Shown here piece by piece: positions 22,148 through 34,500 of a stretch of DNA of 64,000 nt (position 1 is the first letter of the stretch; each line of letters begins with the position of its first letter). Where the stretch lies: the NCBI GenBank assembly GCA_018292915.2, contig JACVVK020000208.1:917501-981500 (forward strand), in the 5' to 3' direction. Both the position numbers and the translations under genes were made by a program. The notes beneath the pieces are model-generated. The model saw nothing but the letters and a program-made list of their open reading frames with translations, was not told the origin of the DNA and searched no databases. The stretch is from Batillaria attramentaria. Lineage: Eukaryota; Mollusca; Gastropoda; Batillariidae.

Positions 22148-25100
22148 TTAATTACCAGGAAGAATGTCCGACACGATTGGAAAGATGGCGATGGCCTTGA
22201 TGTAATAGCCGTCTCCATGGCAACTGTCTGGTGTTGCATAGGCCAGCAGTGTGTTATCTTTCTCTCCACAGCGGCAAACCACTGGACCATCGTAGTTCAG
22301 CTGCAAAGTCAAGCAATGCTGATTAGTGAAGCAGCCATGCAGCAGCATTAAATACTAAACGAGCTGCCAAAGGGGTTTGAGTCTAGTGGGGTGAGCGTAT
22401 AGGAGTTTAATAATAATAATAATGATGATAATGAGTATTGTATAGGCGCTTTACCCAATTTCGTGAATCGGCTCAAAGCGCCGCGAACTGAACCCAACAC
22501 GCACGCTCACGTGAATCACACACATTCTCTCACACACTGGACATAAACACATTACAATCACGTGGTGCGAAGGGTCAGCTCAGCTATTTAAATTTCGGAA
22601 TTTAGAATTGCATATATTTTTTCAAATTTGGTGGGCTGAACATTTCCAAAGCAGAGGGGGAGGAAGCCGGAGTACCCGGAGAGAACCCCCGACGATCGGC
22701 CCGAATGAACGGTGCCACATACGAGAAGGAAAAATTATTTGCCCCGAGTGGGGCTCCGACCCCTGACCTCTCGCATTAGTGACAGGTCTCTTAACCACTA
22801 GACCAACGTCCTTTTCCATCACGTGTGGGTGATATCAAAGACGGGGCAACGAGAAAAAGGCCAGCATAAATATTTGGCCCCTGCTGGGATTCGAACTCAC
22901 AACCTGAGCATTGAAAAGTTGGCGAAAGGATAAATGTAACAACAACAACAACAAATAACAACAACATGTTTTACAATCACGGAGTTCGGTATCCTCAAAA
23001 TTAAAAGTGGATTTTTTTTCAATACGCGGTGGGGTGTTTGGGAGTTTAACGTCTTTTTCCACCATGTATGGGTGATATCAAAGACGGGACAACGAGAAAA
23101 AGGCCAGCACAAATATTTGGCCCCAGACGGATGCAAGTAAAACAACCTGACAAAAATAGACATGACGAACAGAATCCTCGTACCAGCTATTGCCCGAGGC
23201 TGAACCGGTTCTTTCTAGGGTGCCCTCTGAGTCAAACAAACAAACAAACAAACAAACAAACAAACAAACAAACCTCAAGACTAACCTGACACGGCTCCCC
23301 GCTTACTGAGTGGAAACATAAATAGTTTTCCTCGTTGTCCGTCATCCCGCAGTTGGAAGGAGCCACTTCAGTAACTTCGGACCCCATTGCGAAACCAGAC
23401 TTGTATCCTGTAATATAAAAAGAAATTCCACCTGCACTTCAGTCGAACCTGCCTATGCTTTGTCAACTCTTCTGCGTCCTGTTCCAGCACGTAAAGCCTT
23501 CTCTTAACTGGGCACAGCGCGCGAAACACACATGTGCACATCACAGTCGTTGCGCTCGGTGTGTCTACTACAGTACCTACAAAACTGAGTTAGTTAGTTA
23601 GTTATTTAGGGCTTAACGCCGCGCAAGCAACAAAGACTATTTCGCGGCTAGCACAGTCCCATCCTGCCAGGTCCTTTAAAACATAAAAAGGGCTAGCTTA
23701 AGACATGATGTAAATATATATTAAAAATTGATGAGACTTAAATGAGATCCTGTACAAGATTAATTTCTTCAGGCCTAAAAACAGTATCACAGACTGCATT
23801 ATGTAAAAGACTATATTTTATGAAAGAGATTACATTCTTTCAAGAAATTGAAGATGTTGTCAGGGGGGACATCCCTGAACAACACCTTCAATGAATCAGC
23901 GGTGTAATACTTGTCTCGAATCTCGGCGAGATCCACGCACGAGATCAAGAAATGATGGACAGTGAAAGGCTCGTCACACGGGACACACCAGGGGGGATCT
24001 TCCCCTTTCAAAAGATGGGAGTGCGTAATGTGGGTGTGCCCGACGTGGAGCCGACTAAGAACGGTCTCCTCGCGCCGGTTAGGTCGGCAGCGAGGGAGAC
24101 TATCACAGAGGCTTGGAAGGATTTTAAAGAGTTTGTTCTCCGGGAGGGCAGCCCATTGGGTCTGCCACTCCTTTTGAACAAAATTGGAAACTAAAGGCTT
24201 AAAATCTGAACAGGGCATGCACTCATCCTCCACAGGGCCATCGCGGGCAGCGTTCGCAGCCCGGTCAGCGCACCTGTTTCCTCGGATGCCCGCATGACCT
24301 GGGACCCAGATAAAAACTATGTCCTTGTTGTCGGCAATCAAGGATGCATGCAGTTCATGGATCAACACCAGGAGCGGGTGATCCAATCTCCTGCCATGCA
24401 GAGCCTGGAGAGCCGACAAGGAATCAGTCAGAATTAAAAAATTGCACTCAACAGACTGGTACACGTGCCGAAGTGCGAGTAAAATGGCTCGCAGCTCGGC
24501 ACTGTACACAGAACTACCGTCCGCTAGGCGCCGAGTAAAAACGCGGCCGTCCATGACTGCAGCAGCCCCAACACGACCGTCCTCAGACTTGGACCCGTCA
24601 GTGAAGATCTGACGGAAGCCCGGGAAGTCGGCCAGGATCTGCTGCAGACCGTGAAGATAGATAGGGTCAGGGGTCGAATCCTTTTTATGTGCTGTCAGGT
24701 CCAGCCTGACTTCAGGGGTGGGTAGTGTCCAAGGAGGCGTAGCTGGGAATAAAGTTTGTTCGACAGAATTGATGTCCACTCCGGCCGCCTGTAAAAGGGG
24801 TCGGACACGGAGGGACAGGGGCTTGGGCTCGTTCTTATGTACATCATAAAGATCTTCATAAACAGGGTGGAACACACAGTTAAAAGCCGGGTTGTCCGGG
24901 TTGGCCTTCAGCTTCAGCACATAGTTGAGCATGAGACGAGTGCGGCGGAGCGCCAGAGAGGGTTCACCCGCCTCAGCGTACAAACTATGCACTGGGGACG
25001 TCCTGAAGGCGCCCAGACAAATACGAAGACCCTCATGATGTACAGTGTTTAGGAGTTTAATGGTGGACTTGGAAGCAGAGCTGTAAACAATGCAACCATA

Positions 25101-28100
25101 GTCCAGCTTGGAACGGACAAGAGCTCGGTAGAGACGCAACAGGACGGTACGGTCACCACCCCAGTCGGTGTGACCCACGACCCGAAGGACGTCCAGTGCC
25201 TTCATACACGAAGCTCGTAGATACTTGATGTGGCTGAGAAAGGTGAGTCGGCGGTCAAAAATAAGACCAAGGAACTTTGCCTCCTGGACAACTTTAACAG
25301 GGGAACCATCAATACTAAGAGCGGGTTCGGGAAAGACCCCGTGAAGTTTTGTGAAGTGCATGCAAACTGTTTTGGACGGTGAAAATTTAAAACCATTCTC
25401 AGCGACCCATTTCTGGACGCTGTTGATACAAAGCTGCAGATGCCTCTCCACCCGGTGAAGCGACTTGCCTTTGACACAAAGGGCGAAGTCGTCAACGAAC
25501 AGAGACGCATCCGTTCCTTTGGTTACTGATTTCACTATGTTGTTTATTTTGAGGCTAAAAAGGACGGGGGAGAGGATGCTGCCCTGAGGCACACCCATCT
25601 CCTGCTCCTGACAATCTGAAAGAGTAGAACCAACACGGACTCTAAAGGACCGCCCAGTTAAAAATTTATCAATAAAAATAGGTAGACGACCCCGGAAGCC
25701 TATGTCATGCAAGTCTGACAATATGCCATACTTCCATGTAGTGTCATAGGCCTTCTCGAGGTCGAAGAAGATGGCTACTGTGTGTTGTTTATTAATAAAA
25801 CCGTCCCTTATGAAGGACTCGAAGCGAACCAGGTGGTCAACGGTGCTTCGGCCCTGCCTAAACCCGCACTGCAGGTCAGACAGGAGTCCTTCGGATTCCA
25901 GAACCCAAACAAGACGAGCATTGACCAGCCGCTCCATGGTCTTACAAAGACAGCTGGTCAGGGCGATAGGTCGATAGTTGCCCGGATCAGAATGATCCCT
26001 CCCAGGCTTAGGAATAGGAACCACTACCGCCTCCCGCCACGAGGGCGGAAAGACGCCAGTGGTCCAAATATGATTATAAACGGAAAGGAGGACAGAGAGA
26101 GCTTCCTCGGGAAGATGAGTTAGGAGTTGATAGTGGACACTGTCCAAACCAGCAGCAGAATCATTACTCTTCTGTAGAGCCTGCTGGAGCTCAGCCTGAC
26201 TAAACAGAGAGTTGTACAGTTCAGTATTGGTGGATTGGAAATTACAGGGAGAAGATTCCTTAAGTTGCTTAATCCTCTGGAAGGAGGTGGAATAATGGTC
26301 AGAGGATGAGTTGTGCGACAGGGTTGACGCCAACAAGTCAGCAACAGCTTTCTTGTCGGTGACAAGCCTGTCACCCACTCTGAGATGGCGGATAGAAGAA
26401 GTATCAGCTTTACCTTTGATTCTGCGAATAGCCTTCCAAATTTTCTGAGAAGGGGCCTTGGATGACAGGCCAGAAACGAACTGCCTCCAAGACAGCCTCC
26501 TCTGCTGTTTATAAATAAAACGAGCTTTCGCTCGAGACTGTTTAAAGGCTAAGATGTTGGCCTGGGAGGGGCATCTGAACGCTCGTCTTTGTGCGCGCTT
26601 GCGATCTTTCTGCGCATTTTTACATTGTTGGTTGAACCATGGAATTTTAGGACCTTTGTGGATTGTCGAGGTTTTCGGGATGGCATCGTTGGCCACTTCA
26701 ATCAAGATGTTAGTAAAAGCGGAGGCAGGATCCTCCGAGGACATCACCGCCTCCTCGGCCAGACGTGACCGGCAAGAGGCACTAAACAAATCCCAGTTAG
26801 CCTTCTTCAGGTTCCAACGACCCACTGTTGCGTCCTCCTCGCTGCTGGCGGTCGACAGGATGACCGGGAAGTGGTCGCTGCCACACAGGTCATCGTGGAC
26901 ACGCCACTCAAAATCCAGGACGAGGGAAGGATCGCAGACAGACAGATCGAGGACTGAAGAAGTACCAGTTGCAGGATGAAGGTAAGTTGGAGAGCCATCG
27001 TTTAAGACGCAGAGGTCAAGCGAGGAAAAGAGGTCCTCTAGAACCTGACCCCTGTCGTTTGAGTGGTCGCTGCCCCAGAGTGGAGCATGACCGTTGAAAT
27101 CCCCAAGCAGAAGAAAGGGGCGGGGGAGCTGATCTATAAGGGAGTTAAGATCTCTCGAGGAGACACGTTCGGACGGCGGCAGGTAAATGCTGCACACCGT
27201 GACAGATTTATGTAAGGAAATACGGACGGCGATAGCTTGCAACTGCGTGTTTAGATGAACTGGGCTGTGTAATATGTCTTTGCGGATTAAAATACCAACG
27301 CCACCATGAGGCCTCTCCGAAGAGGACCCCTGGTGGACGAAATTGAAACCAGTAAAAGATGCGGGGGATGACTCCTGGAGAAAGGTCTCCTGAAGGGCCA
27401 CCACACCCGGCTTTAGAGAATTAACTAGGATTTTGAGTTCTTCAAAATTAGCCCGAAAACCTCGACAATTCCAATGTATTATAGTATTTGTAGCCATTTA
27501 AAATGTGGAGGATTAAAAACCGCACAAAGCAGCGACGGCTATGTGACGGCTGGTGTCTTGGAAGGGGACACAAGGGGCGATGGGGGCAGAGGGCGGTCCT
27601 CAATTGTGACCACCTCCATGTCCTCAAGGACACTAAAGGGGTTGGTCACCTCGACTCCCTTGTCTCCCTTCTGGATCCGAGCTGACAGCGGACCCCAAGG
27701 TTTTTTATATTTGCTTTTCTTTCCAGATGGTTTGGGGGGAACAGGGGGGCGGGGGGCGGAGGCGCGCTGGGACTGAGGTCCCGACCCCGCGCCGTGGGTC
27801 GAGGACTTTGCGGTGCCAGGGGTCCCCGACGGCGGCCTGGCACCCTGGGCCGCGGGACTGGCAATGACCACCTTGGATGTGGTCACAACATTCAAAGATG
27901 ACTTTGATGGGCTGGCTGACTTGGACTGACTGGCTGACTTGGACTGACTGGCTGACTTGGACTGACTGGCTGACTGAACAGCAGGGGGCTTGGCCTGAAA
28001 GGTGAAAGGTAGGGGAGGGGTGTCTGTCTGACAGGCCACCTCCTTCCCCTGGGGTTTAGAAGAAAGAGCAGCAGAGTAGGAAACCAATGTGGAAGTGGAT

Positions 28101-31100
28101 GATGTGTTCGAAGTGGAAGAGGCAGCCGAGGAGCCAGACGCAATCCGGCGAGCTTCAGGGAAGGAGACCTTCTGCTCGACACGGATGCGCTGGATAGTGC
28201 ATTCCTCTTTCCACCTCGGACAATCTTTAGAAAAAGAGGGGTGAGAACCTTTGCAGTTGACGCAGGTGGGCGACGAGCTGCAGTCCTTGTCGTCATGATC
28301 CTTCCCTCCGCACTTTGCGCAGGTGGGGTCATTTCGACAGGACGCCTGCCCGTGCCCGAACCTTTGGCACTTGAAGCAGCGAAGAGGCAACGGAATGAAG
28401 GCCTTAACCTTCACCCAGTAGAAGCCTGCCCACAGCTTCTCTGGTGCCGTTGGCTGGCCAAATGTCAAAATGATGGTACCAGTTTTAAAAACTTTAGCAT
28501 GGGTTACTGCCTGAGACTTCAGGGCGCGGATGAGCTCCGCCTCCCCCAAGTCCGCCAGTGCCTCATCACGGATCACTCCCCGTGAGGAGTTAAGAGATCT
28601 GTGAGGGGAAACAGTGACAGGGTAGTCCCCAATCTTCTGCAGCTGCAAAAGACTGTTTGAGTGAGCTTTACGCTTACACTCCACCAGGAGGTCTCCTGAA
28701 CGAAGCCGCGAGGCATCAGGCCTCCCTGTGCAGCTCCGCAGGGTTTCTCCCACGAGGAAGGGGTGTAGGCGCGCAGCCTTCTTGCCCTCTGCGGTGCAGT
28801 GGACAATCAGGAAACGGGGCCAAATGTCTGCAGAATGGGACTGGGACTGGGACTGAGACTGTGGTTGGGACTGGGAAGCAGGACGAGGAGCTTCCGTCTC
28901 CGAGTCACTGTCGACTTCAAAGTCAACGCGTTTGACTCTCTTTCGGTTGCGTGAGAAAATATTTGAATGTGTGTGTGCCATGGTATTGGTTGCATGATTC
29001 ATCCTCCGGGGACCCCAGCCGCCACCGACTCCAACAAGGGGATGCGCATAATGTCAGCGGGTCTCCAGCTGACGCGCACCAGGGCTACCCAGAAGACATA
29101 CTCGGAGGAGTACCCCCGATTGACCCGTTAAGCCACCGCCTTCTACTACACTACCTGGGAGAGAGGACCGCTGTCGTATGACACCTGACCGGTAACAAAA
29201 GACCATCGCGTGGTGTCCAGCGTCTAACTAACTACCAGAAAGTGCAGCAGGGCAGGACGTGACCAGAGCCGATTGACTAGGCCGGGCCGCCTAGCCTCCT
29301 GTCTAGGAGAATTCAAGGCCAAAGCAGCGTGTTGGCACTACAGGACGCGACCTGTAGGAGGCCTCAGCTGCCAGGATCCTCTCCTCCTCCGACACAGGTC
29401 GCGGAGCACGGCAAACACTCCGGATCTTAAAAGACCACAGTAAAGAAAAAGGAGCATGAGCTACAAGACTAAAATGGGCCTTGTAGTAAACAGATAAGGT
29501 TATTGTAAAATATATAGGCCTGCAGGACTAAAATGGGCCCTGCAGGTTAGTGTGTAGGGACCAGTCTAACACTTGTAGAATATCTTCTACGAAGATGGTG
29601 TCAGAACTGGATAAGTGTTAGAACCAGAAAGAACTGTATATCATATCTGATATCACCAGTCTTCTCCGGACAAGATGGCAACTCTTAGCTGGACCCTCGC
29701 CTGCGGCCTGTCTGGTATGGGTAACCCTATCCAGCATAGCCCACAGGGTCAACGGGCCACACACGCCCCCCACCACGAGAAGGTGGTTGCCCCCGGGGGG
29801 CCCTACAAAACTGAACACAGCTGTGCTCGGTGACAAACCGATTGAAGATGCACTGTCCGAAATGCTTGCGCGCCGAGTGACGTAGTGCGGCCAATCAGAA
29901 TCTGCTGTGGAAACCACAGTCACAGTTGTGGCCATTTGAAATCCAGGTTGCTGTGATGACGCCACAGCGGCGGAAACCCCCCAAATCACAACTGTGGACA
30001 GCACTGTGGCGCTCCACAGTGCCCAGTTAAGAGCCGGATTTAGGGTGATATCAAACACGTGGCAACGAGCCAAAAGACAGCGTGAAAGGCCGTGTACACT
30101 TTCCAGTTTTGCCGGGTTGGACCCGGGTTGGTGGGTTTAAAAGAGACCCCGGTAAGTAGCAGGGCTGAATCCGCGTCCAGGTCTAATCACGCAGCTGACG
30201 TCATGCTGTTTTCGTACGTCTCAAGGTGGGCATGACGTCAGTTTCCTACGTCATTGTCCTAATGAGTGTGTGCGTGTGCGTGAGAGAGAGAGAGAGAGAG
30301 AGAGTGAGAGAGAGAATAAGAATGCCTGTGTTCTGTTTTTAGCCCAGCGTTCAGCTTATAAATGAACGTTTACGCTATTTCTTAATTCTTATTAATTTTA
30401 AATTAATATAATTACTTGAGTCTGTGATTAATATTGGTTGTTCTTAATTATTTATTTGTTGATTTACACTGAGCCTGTCTTAATCCTAATTGCCCGTTTC
30501 GGGCTGAATAAAGTGCAACTGAATTGAATTGAATTGAGTCAGGCTTGCAGAGAGTGTCAACGCTATTGACGCGACTCCTCGTGCATTTGTAGCCTATTCT
30601 TTGACCCCAACCACCGCCATAACCACCTCACGAACACGCATGAACATGACCATAGACATGAATCTGACCTGGTTCCTCCGGTCTCTCCCCCCAGCCGGCC
30701 AGCAGACACTGACTACAGTTGGACACAGCGTCACCGTCAGACAAGCGAACCACTTGCACAACGTCTGTCACTTCCAGCGGCGGTTTCAGCTCGAGGACGT
30801 ACAGGCTGTCATTAGCTCCGACTGGCGCGACTGAAATTTGAACCAGTACAAGGTTTCAAAATTGTGGGAACTGTCATAGGAGAAGTTCCTGGCTGAATGT
30901 AAAGTACGAGGCGAAGAAGAAAAAAGAAGACGAAAAAAGAAGACGAAAGAAGAAGGAAGGAAGAAAGAAGGAAGGAGAAGAAGGAAGGAAGAAAGAAGGA
31001 AGGAGAAGAAGGAAGAAGAAGGGTGGGGGTGGGTGTTTGGGTGTTTAACGTCCTTTTCCACCACATACGGGTGATATCAAAGACGGGCAACGATGAAAAA

Positions 31101-31474
31101 GCCAGCACAAATATTTGGCCTCAGCCGGAATACGACCTCACGACCCGAGCATTAGAAGTCCAACGCTCTACCATTCGGCCATCCCGGCTCCCCGAAGGAA
31201 GAAGAAGAAAGCAGAAGAAGGAAAAAGAAGAAAGCAGAAGAAGGAAAAAGAAGAAAGCAGAAGAAGGAAAAAGAAGAAAGCAGAAGAAGGAAAAAGAGGA
31301 AGGAAGCAGAAGAAGGAAGAAGGAAAAAAAAAAGGAAGAAGAAGAAAGCAGAAGAAGGAATAAGAAGGAGGAGGAAGAAGGAAGAACAAGAAGAAGAATA
31401 ACGACAAGAAGGATGATGATACACAGGTTTTACAGGGCTCTGCTCTCCGAGTAACAAGGATTCGCTGCACTGGA

Positions 31475-31532
<58 letters not shown>

Positions 31533-34500
31533 CTATTTGCACGCAATCTAATATCCAGTTTGGCAGGCACCTGTTCACTTCATACGGTATGGTGAGCTAC
31601 CAATCGGAATCAGTAAATATCGTAAATAAAAAAAAAATTAAGACGAAGAGAGACGCTGCATTGTTGGTTAGGACACGTACTGGCAATGTCAAACATGATG
31701 TAAGATTCATAATTGACTACAGTTTGGAAAGATCAGAAAGGCTGACCGGAAGATGCATCCAAAATCACGATACGCTGTTGTTCTTCTCCTGTGGGTATGT
31801 CGAAGTTGACGCTCCCAGCTGTGACATACACAGCTGTGACCCAAGCACTGCACACACAAATACATGTCTCTACTCAGCGTCGTGGGTAAAAACATCGGTA
31901 AACGCCGGCCACACGTAGGATGAAGCCAAGGTTTGTTGTGCGCATGTGCACAAGGTACTTCTCCAAACGTGTGTGCGATGGGAAGTATAGGAAAGAAAAG
32001 CGCCTTAAGGGTGGAGGGGGGGGGGGTGTCTGGCAGTTAAACGCCCTTTTCCACCACGTAAGGGTAATATCAAAGACGAGGCAACGAGAAAAAGGCCAGC
32101 ACAAATATTTGGCCCAAGCCGGGATTCAAACTCACGACCCGAGCATTGTAAGTTCAACGCCCCACCATTCGGAAGTATAGTAAAGTAAAGCGCCTCAAGG
32201 GCGGGGGGGGGGGGGGGGTCTGGGAGTTTAACGTCCTTTTCCACCACGTAAGGGTGATATCAAAGACGAGGCAACGAGAAAAAGGCCAGCAGAAATATTT
32301 GGCCCCAGCCGGGATTCTTACTCACGACCCGAGCATTTTAAGTCCTACGCTCTACCATTCGGCCATCCCGGCTCCCCGTAAAGCGCCTCAATAAGAAATG
32401 TCAGTAAAGTCTCCTGTGTTTGGAGATAGGAAAATGTTCCGGTTTGGGTAACCGCGTGACATGTACATTCGGCTACATACCAGAGACGCAAATCTGGAGG
32501 AAAACGCTATATATTCCCCTTACACATACCGCTGCAGATGACACCCTAGAAATGCTTTAAAATTCACCAAAAAATTCACAAAAATCAGGCAGCCATAGAC
32601 TCATGCGTAGAGGAAATTTAAACAAATTCCAATGTTCCGTTTTTTGGCAATGTTGGCAGCGACCACATACCCCCTCATTCCACGGTCGTCTGCTGGCTCC
32701 TGTGCCAGCCGCGCATGAATACAAATAGTCCACAAGCCAGCCTCATTTTTCCCTAATTTTACTATTACCTGGCATGAAACTTGTTTACAAAGCCAACAAA
32801 AAGCACCAGATTGCCATTGTTTACTCTGCACACAATTTTTAAAAGGGGCAAAGATTTTCTGCTATATTTAGCCGAGTCGTTATTACATGTCCCGGAAGCT
32901 AATACCGGCGCGTAGCCTTCAACATGGCTTTCCGGCAGCCGTTGGCAGAAGGGATAATCATGGGACGCAACTCGTGTTTTCAGTCTCAGTCTGATTACGG
33001 CAAAAGTCATATTCATCAACATGATGGCACTTTGGTAAAGAATTGTATCGCACTGGCCTGGACGCAGCCGTTTTAATATATCGATCATCTCTTGGAGGCA
33101 ACAGACAGCACCTCTCTATATATTTACATGCCCCATTGCTGATAAGCCTTATTTGATCCTGCATGATCACAGTGGTTATGTGACCTGTGTGGGGGGAGGG
33201 GGTCTCATATTTTCGGTTGCCTAGATTGTTAGTTTATCTTTGCATGATTATGTTTGTGTTTTTGTTTGATTATTACTGTAGAACGTAGTGAGGACTTTTT
33301 GTCAGGTAGGTAGAAATGCCTACAAGTGTTATCCGAATAAACGTTTCATCATCATGATCATCATCATCATCATCATTCTCTCTCTCTCTCTCTCTCTCTC
33401 TTTCCTTCGCTGGAGCATTACAATGGAATTCCCTCCCTTTACACCTGAAACAAAATATATCTACTTCTACGTTTAAGCGTGCACTCAAACAGTACCTGAT
33501 GGATCGCACGAAACATACGTCACGCGGCAACCTGTTATTTTGATTTTCTATTTTACATTATTTCAGTATTATATCAGTGATTTGTGTTTACGAAGGTCGC
33601 ACGTGTGTGTGCACGCGTTTTGACCTGATGGACGATTTTCTCCATGGTTTTGTTTCTTGAAGTTTAGTGCATAATATTTTGTGTTGAACCTCTCTCTCTC
33701 TCTCTCTCTCTCTCTGTTCTCTTTCTCAAACGAAAATGGTTGTTCAGAAGTCTACAACAGCATCTCTGGTGGCCAACCAGCTACTCTCTCTTTTTATATT
33801 TTGCTCCCTTTTTTCCTTAGTAGATAGTCTCTGTAGTATTAGCAACGGCAAGTTTGCAAACTGGCGAATTTCTGTCAAAACTTTTACCGTTTCATCATCA
33901 TCATCATCATCTCTCTCTCTCTCTCTCTCTCTCTCGCCTGTAGTGTTGACTTACCATAATTATATATTACTGATTAGTTTAGTCCGCCTTTGCAATACTC
34001 TCACCAAGTATTTGTTCCATCTTGAGCAGTACTACGCTTTGCTTTCATGCTCAATAATTGTTACGTTTTCACGACCTGTATTGCAATAAACTTGTTGAAA
34101 CCAATACACATTGCCCCTCTCACGACAACTTACCCCTCCGTGTACTGCGGCGCCATCAGAATGAGTCCCGGATCCACTATCACCCCGCTAGGGGAGCCAT
34201 GAAGTGGAAAATCATATGTTTCTACCAACACAAGGGACGGCGCGTCGCCGCGGTGCAGCTGCCCCGGTACCTCATCCACTGCCTCCTGAAAAAAAGCACA
34301 CAAAGTTTATCCACTGAAATTTCACAATCAATTTCACAATTTGAAAGCACGCTTAAAGAAATCTTTTAGCCGTTCGCTACATTATATCCTGTAGAGAGGC
34401 AAGCCGAACTATGTGTAAGGTGTAATACTACCATTTTTATGCTAGCAGATAGTTTACTGTTTAGCCAAACTCTCTCTCTCTCTCTCTCTCTCTCGCCCAG

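Larger units (their letters stand above)
23589..29802 (-). mobile_element. Full-length I/Nimb-like LINE
   Basis: A 6.2-kb non-LTR retrotransposon with a 5' UTR (about 29003-29802), ORF1, ORF2, and a 3' end finishing in (TAAC)n on its own strand. The 12-bp direct repeat CTACAAAACTGA at 23577-23588 and 29803-29814 flanks it exactly, so both ends are defined. An RNase H domain plus a zinc-knuckle ORF1 places it in the I group (I/Nimb). Both ORFs are open and the target-site duplication is perfect, so insertion was recent. It sits in intron 5 of pseudoprotease B, same strand. Short 3'-end relatives lie at 13209 and 52657. Confidence 0.93.

Noticed and set aside
27892..28806. Long alternative frames opposite or out of phase to LINE ORF1
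   Set aside because: Shadows of the GC-rich, repeat-containing ORF1.
31747..31830. Shorter form of pseudoprotease B exon 4 using an acceptor near 31830
   Set aside because: That acceptor gives a different frame with no S1 similarity; the acceptor at 31848 restores phase and a recognisable VYVTAGSVNFD stretch.
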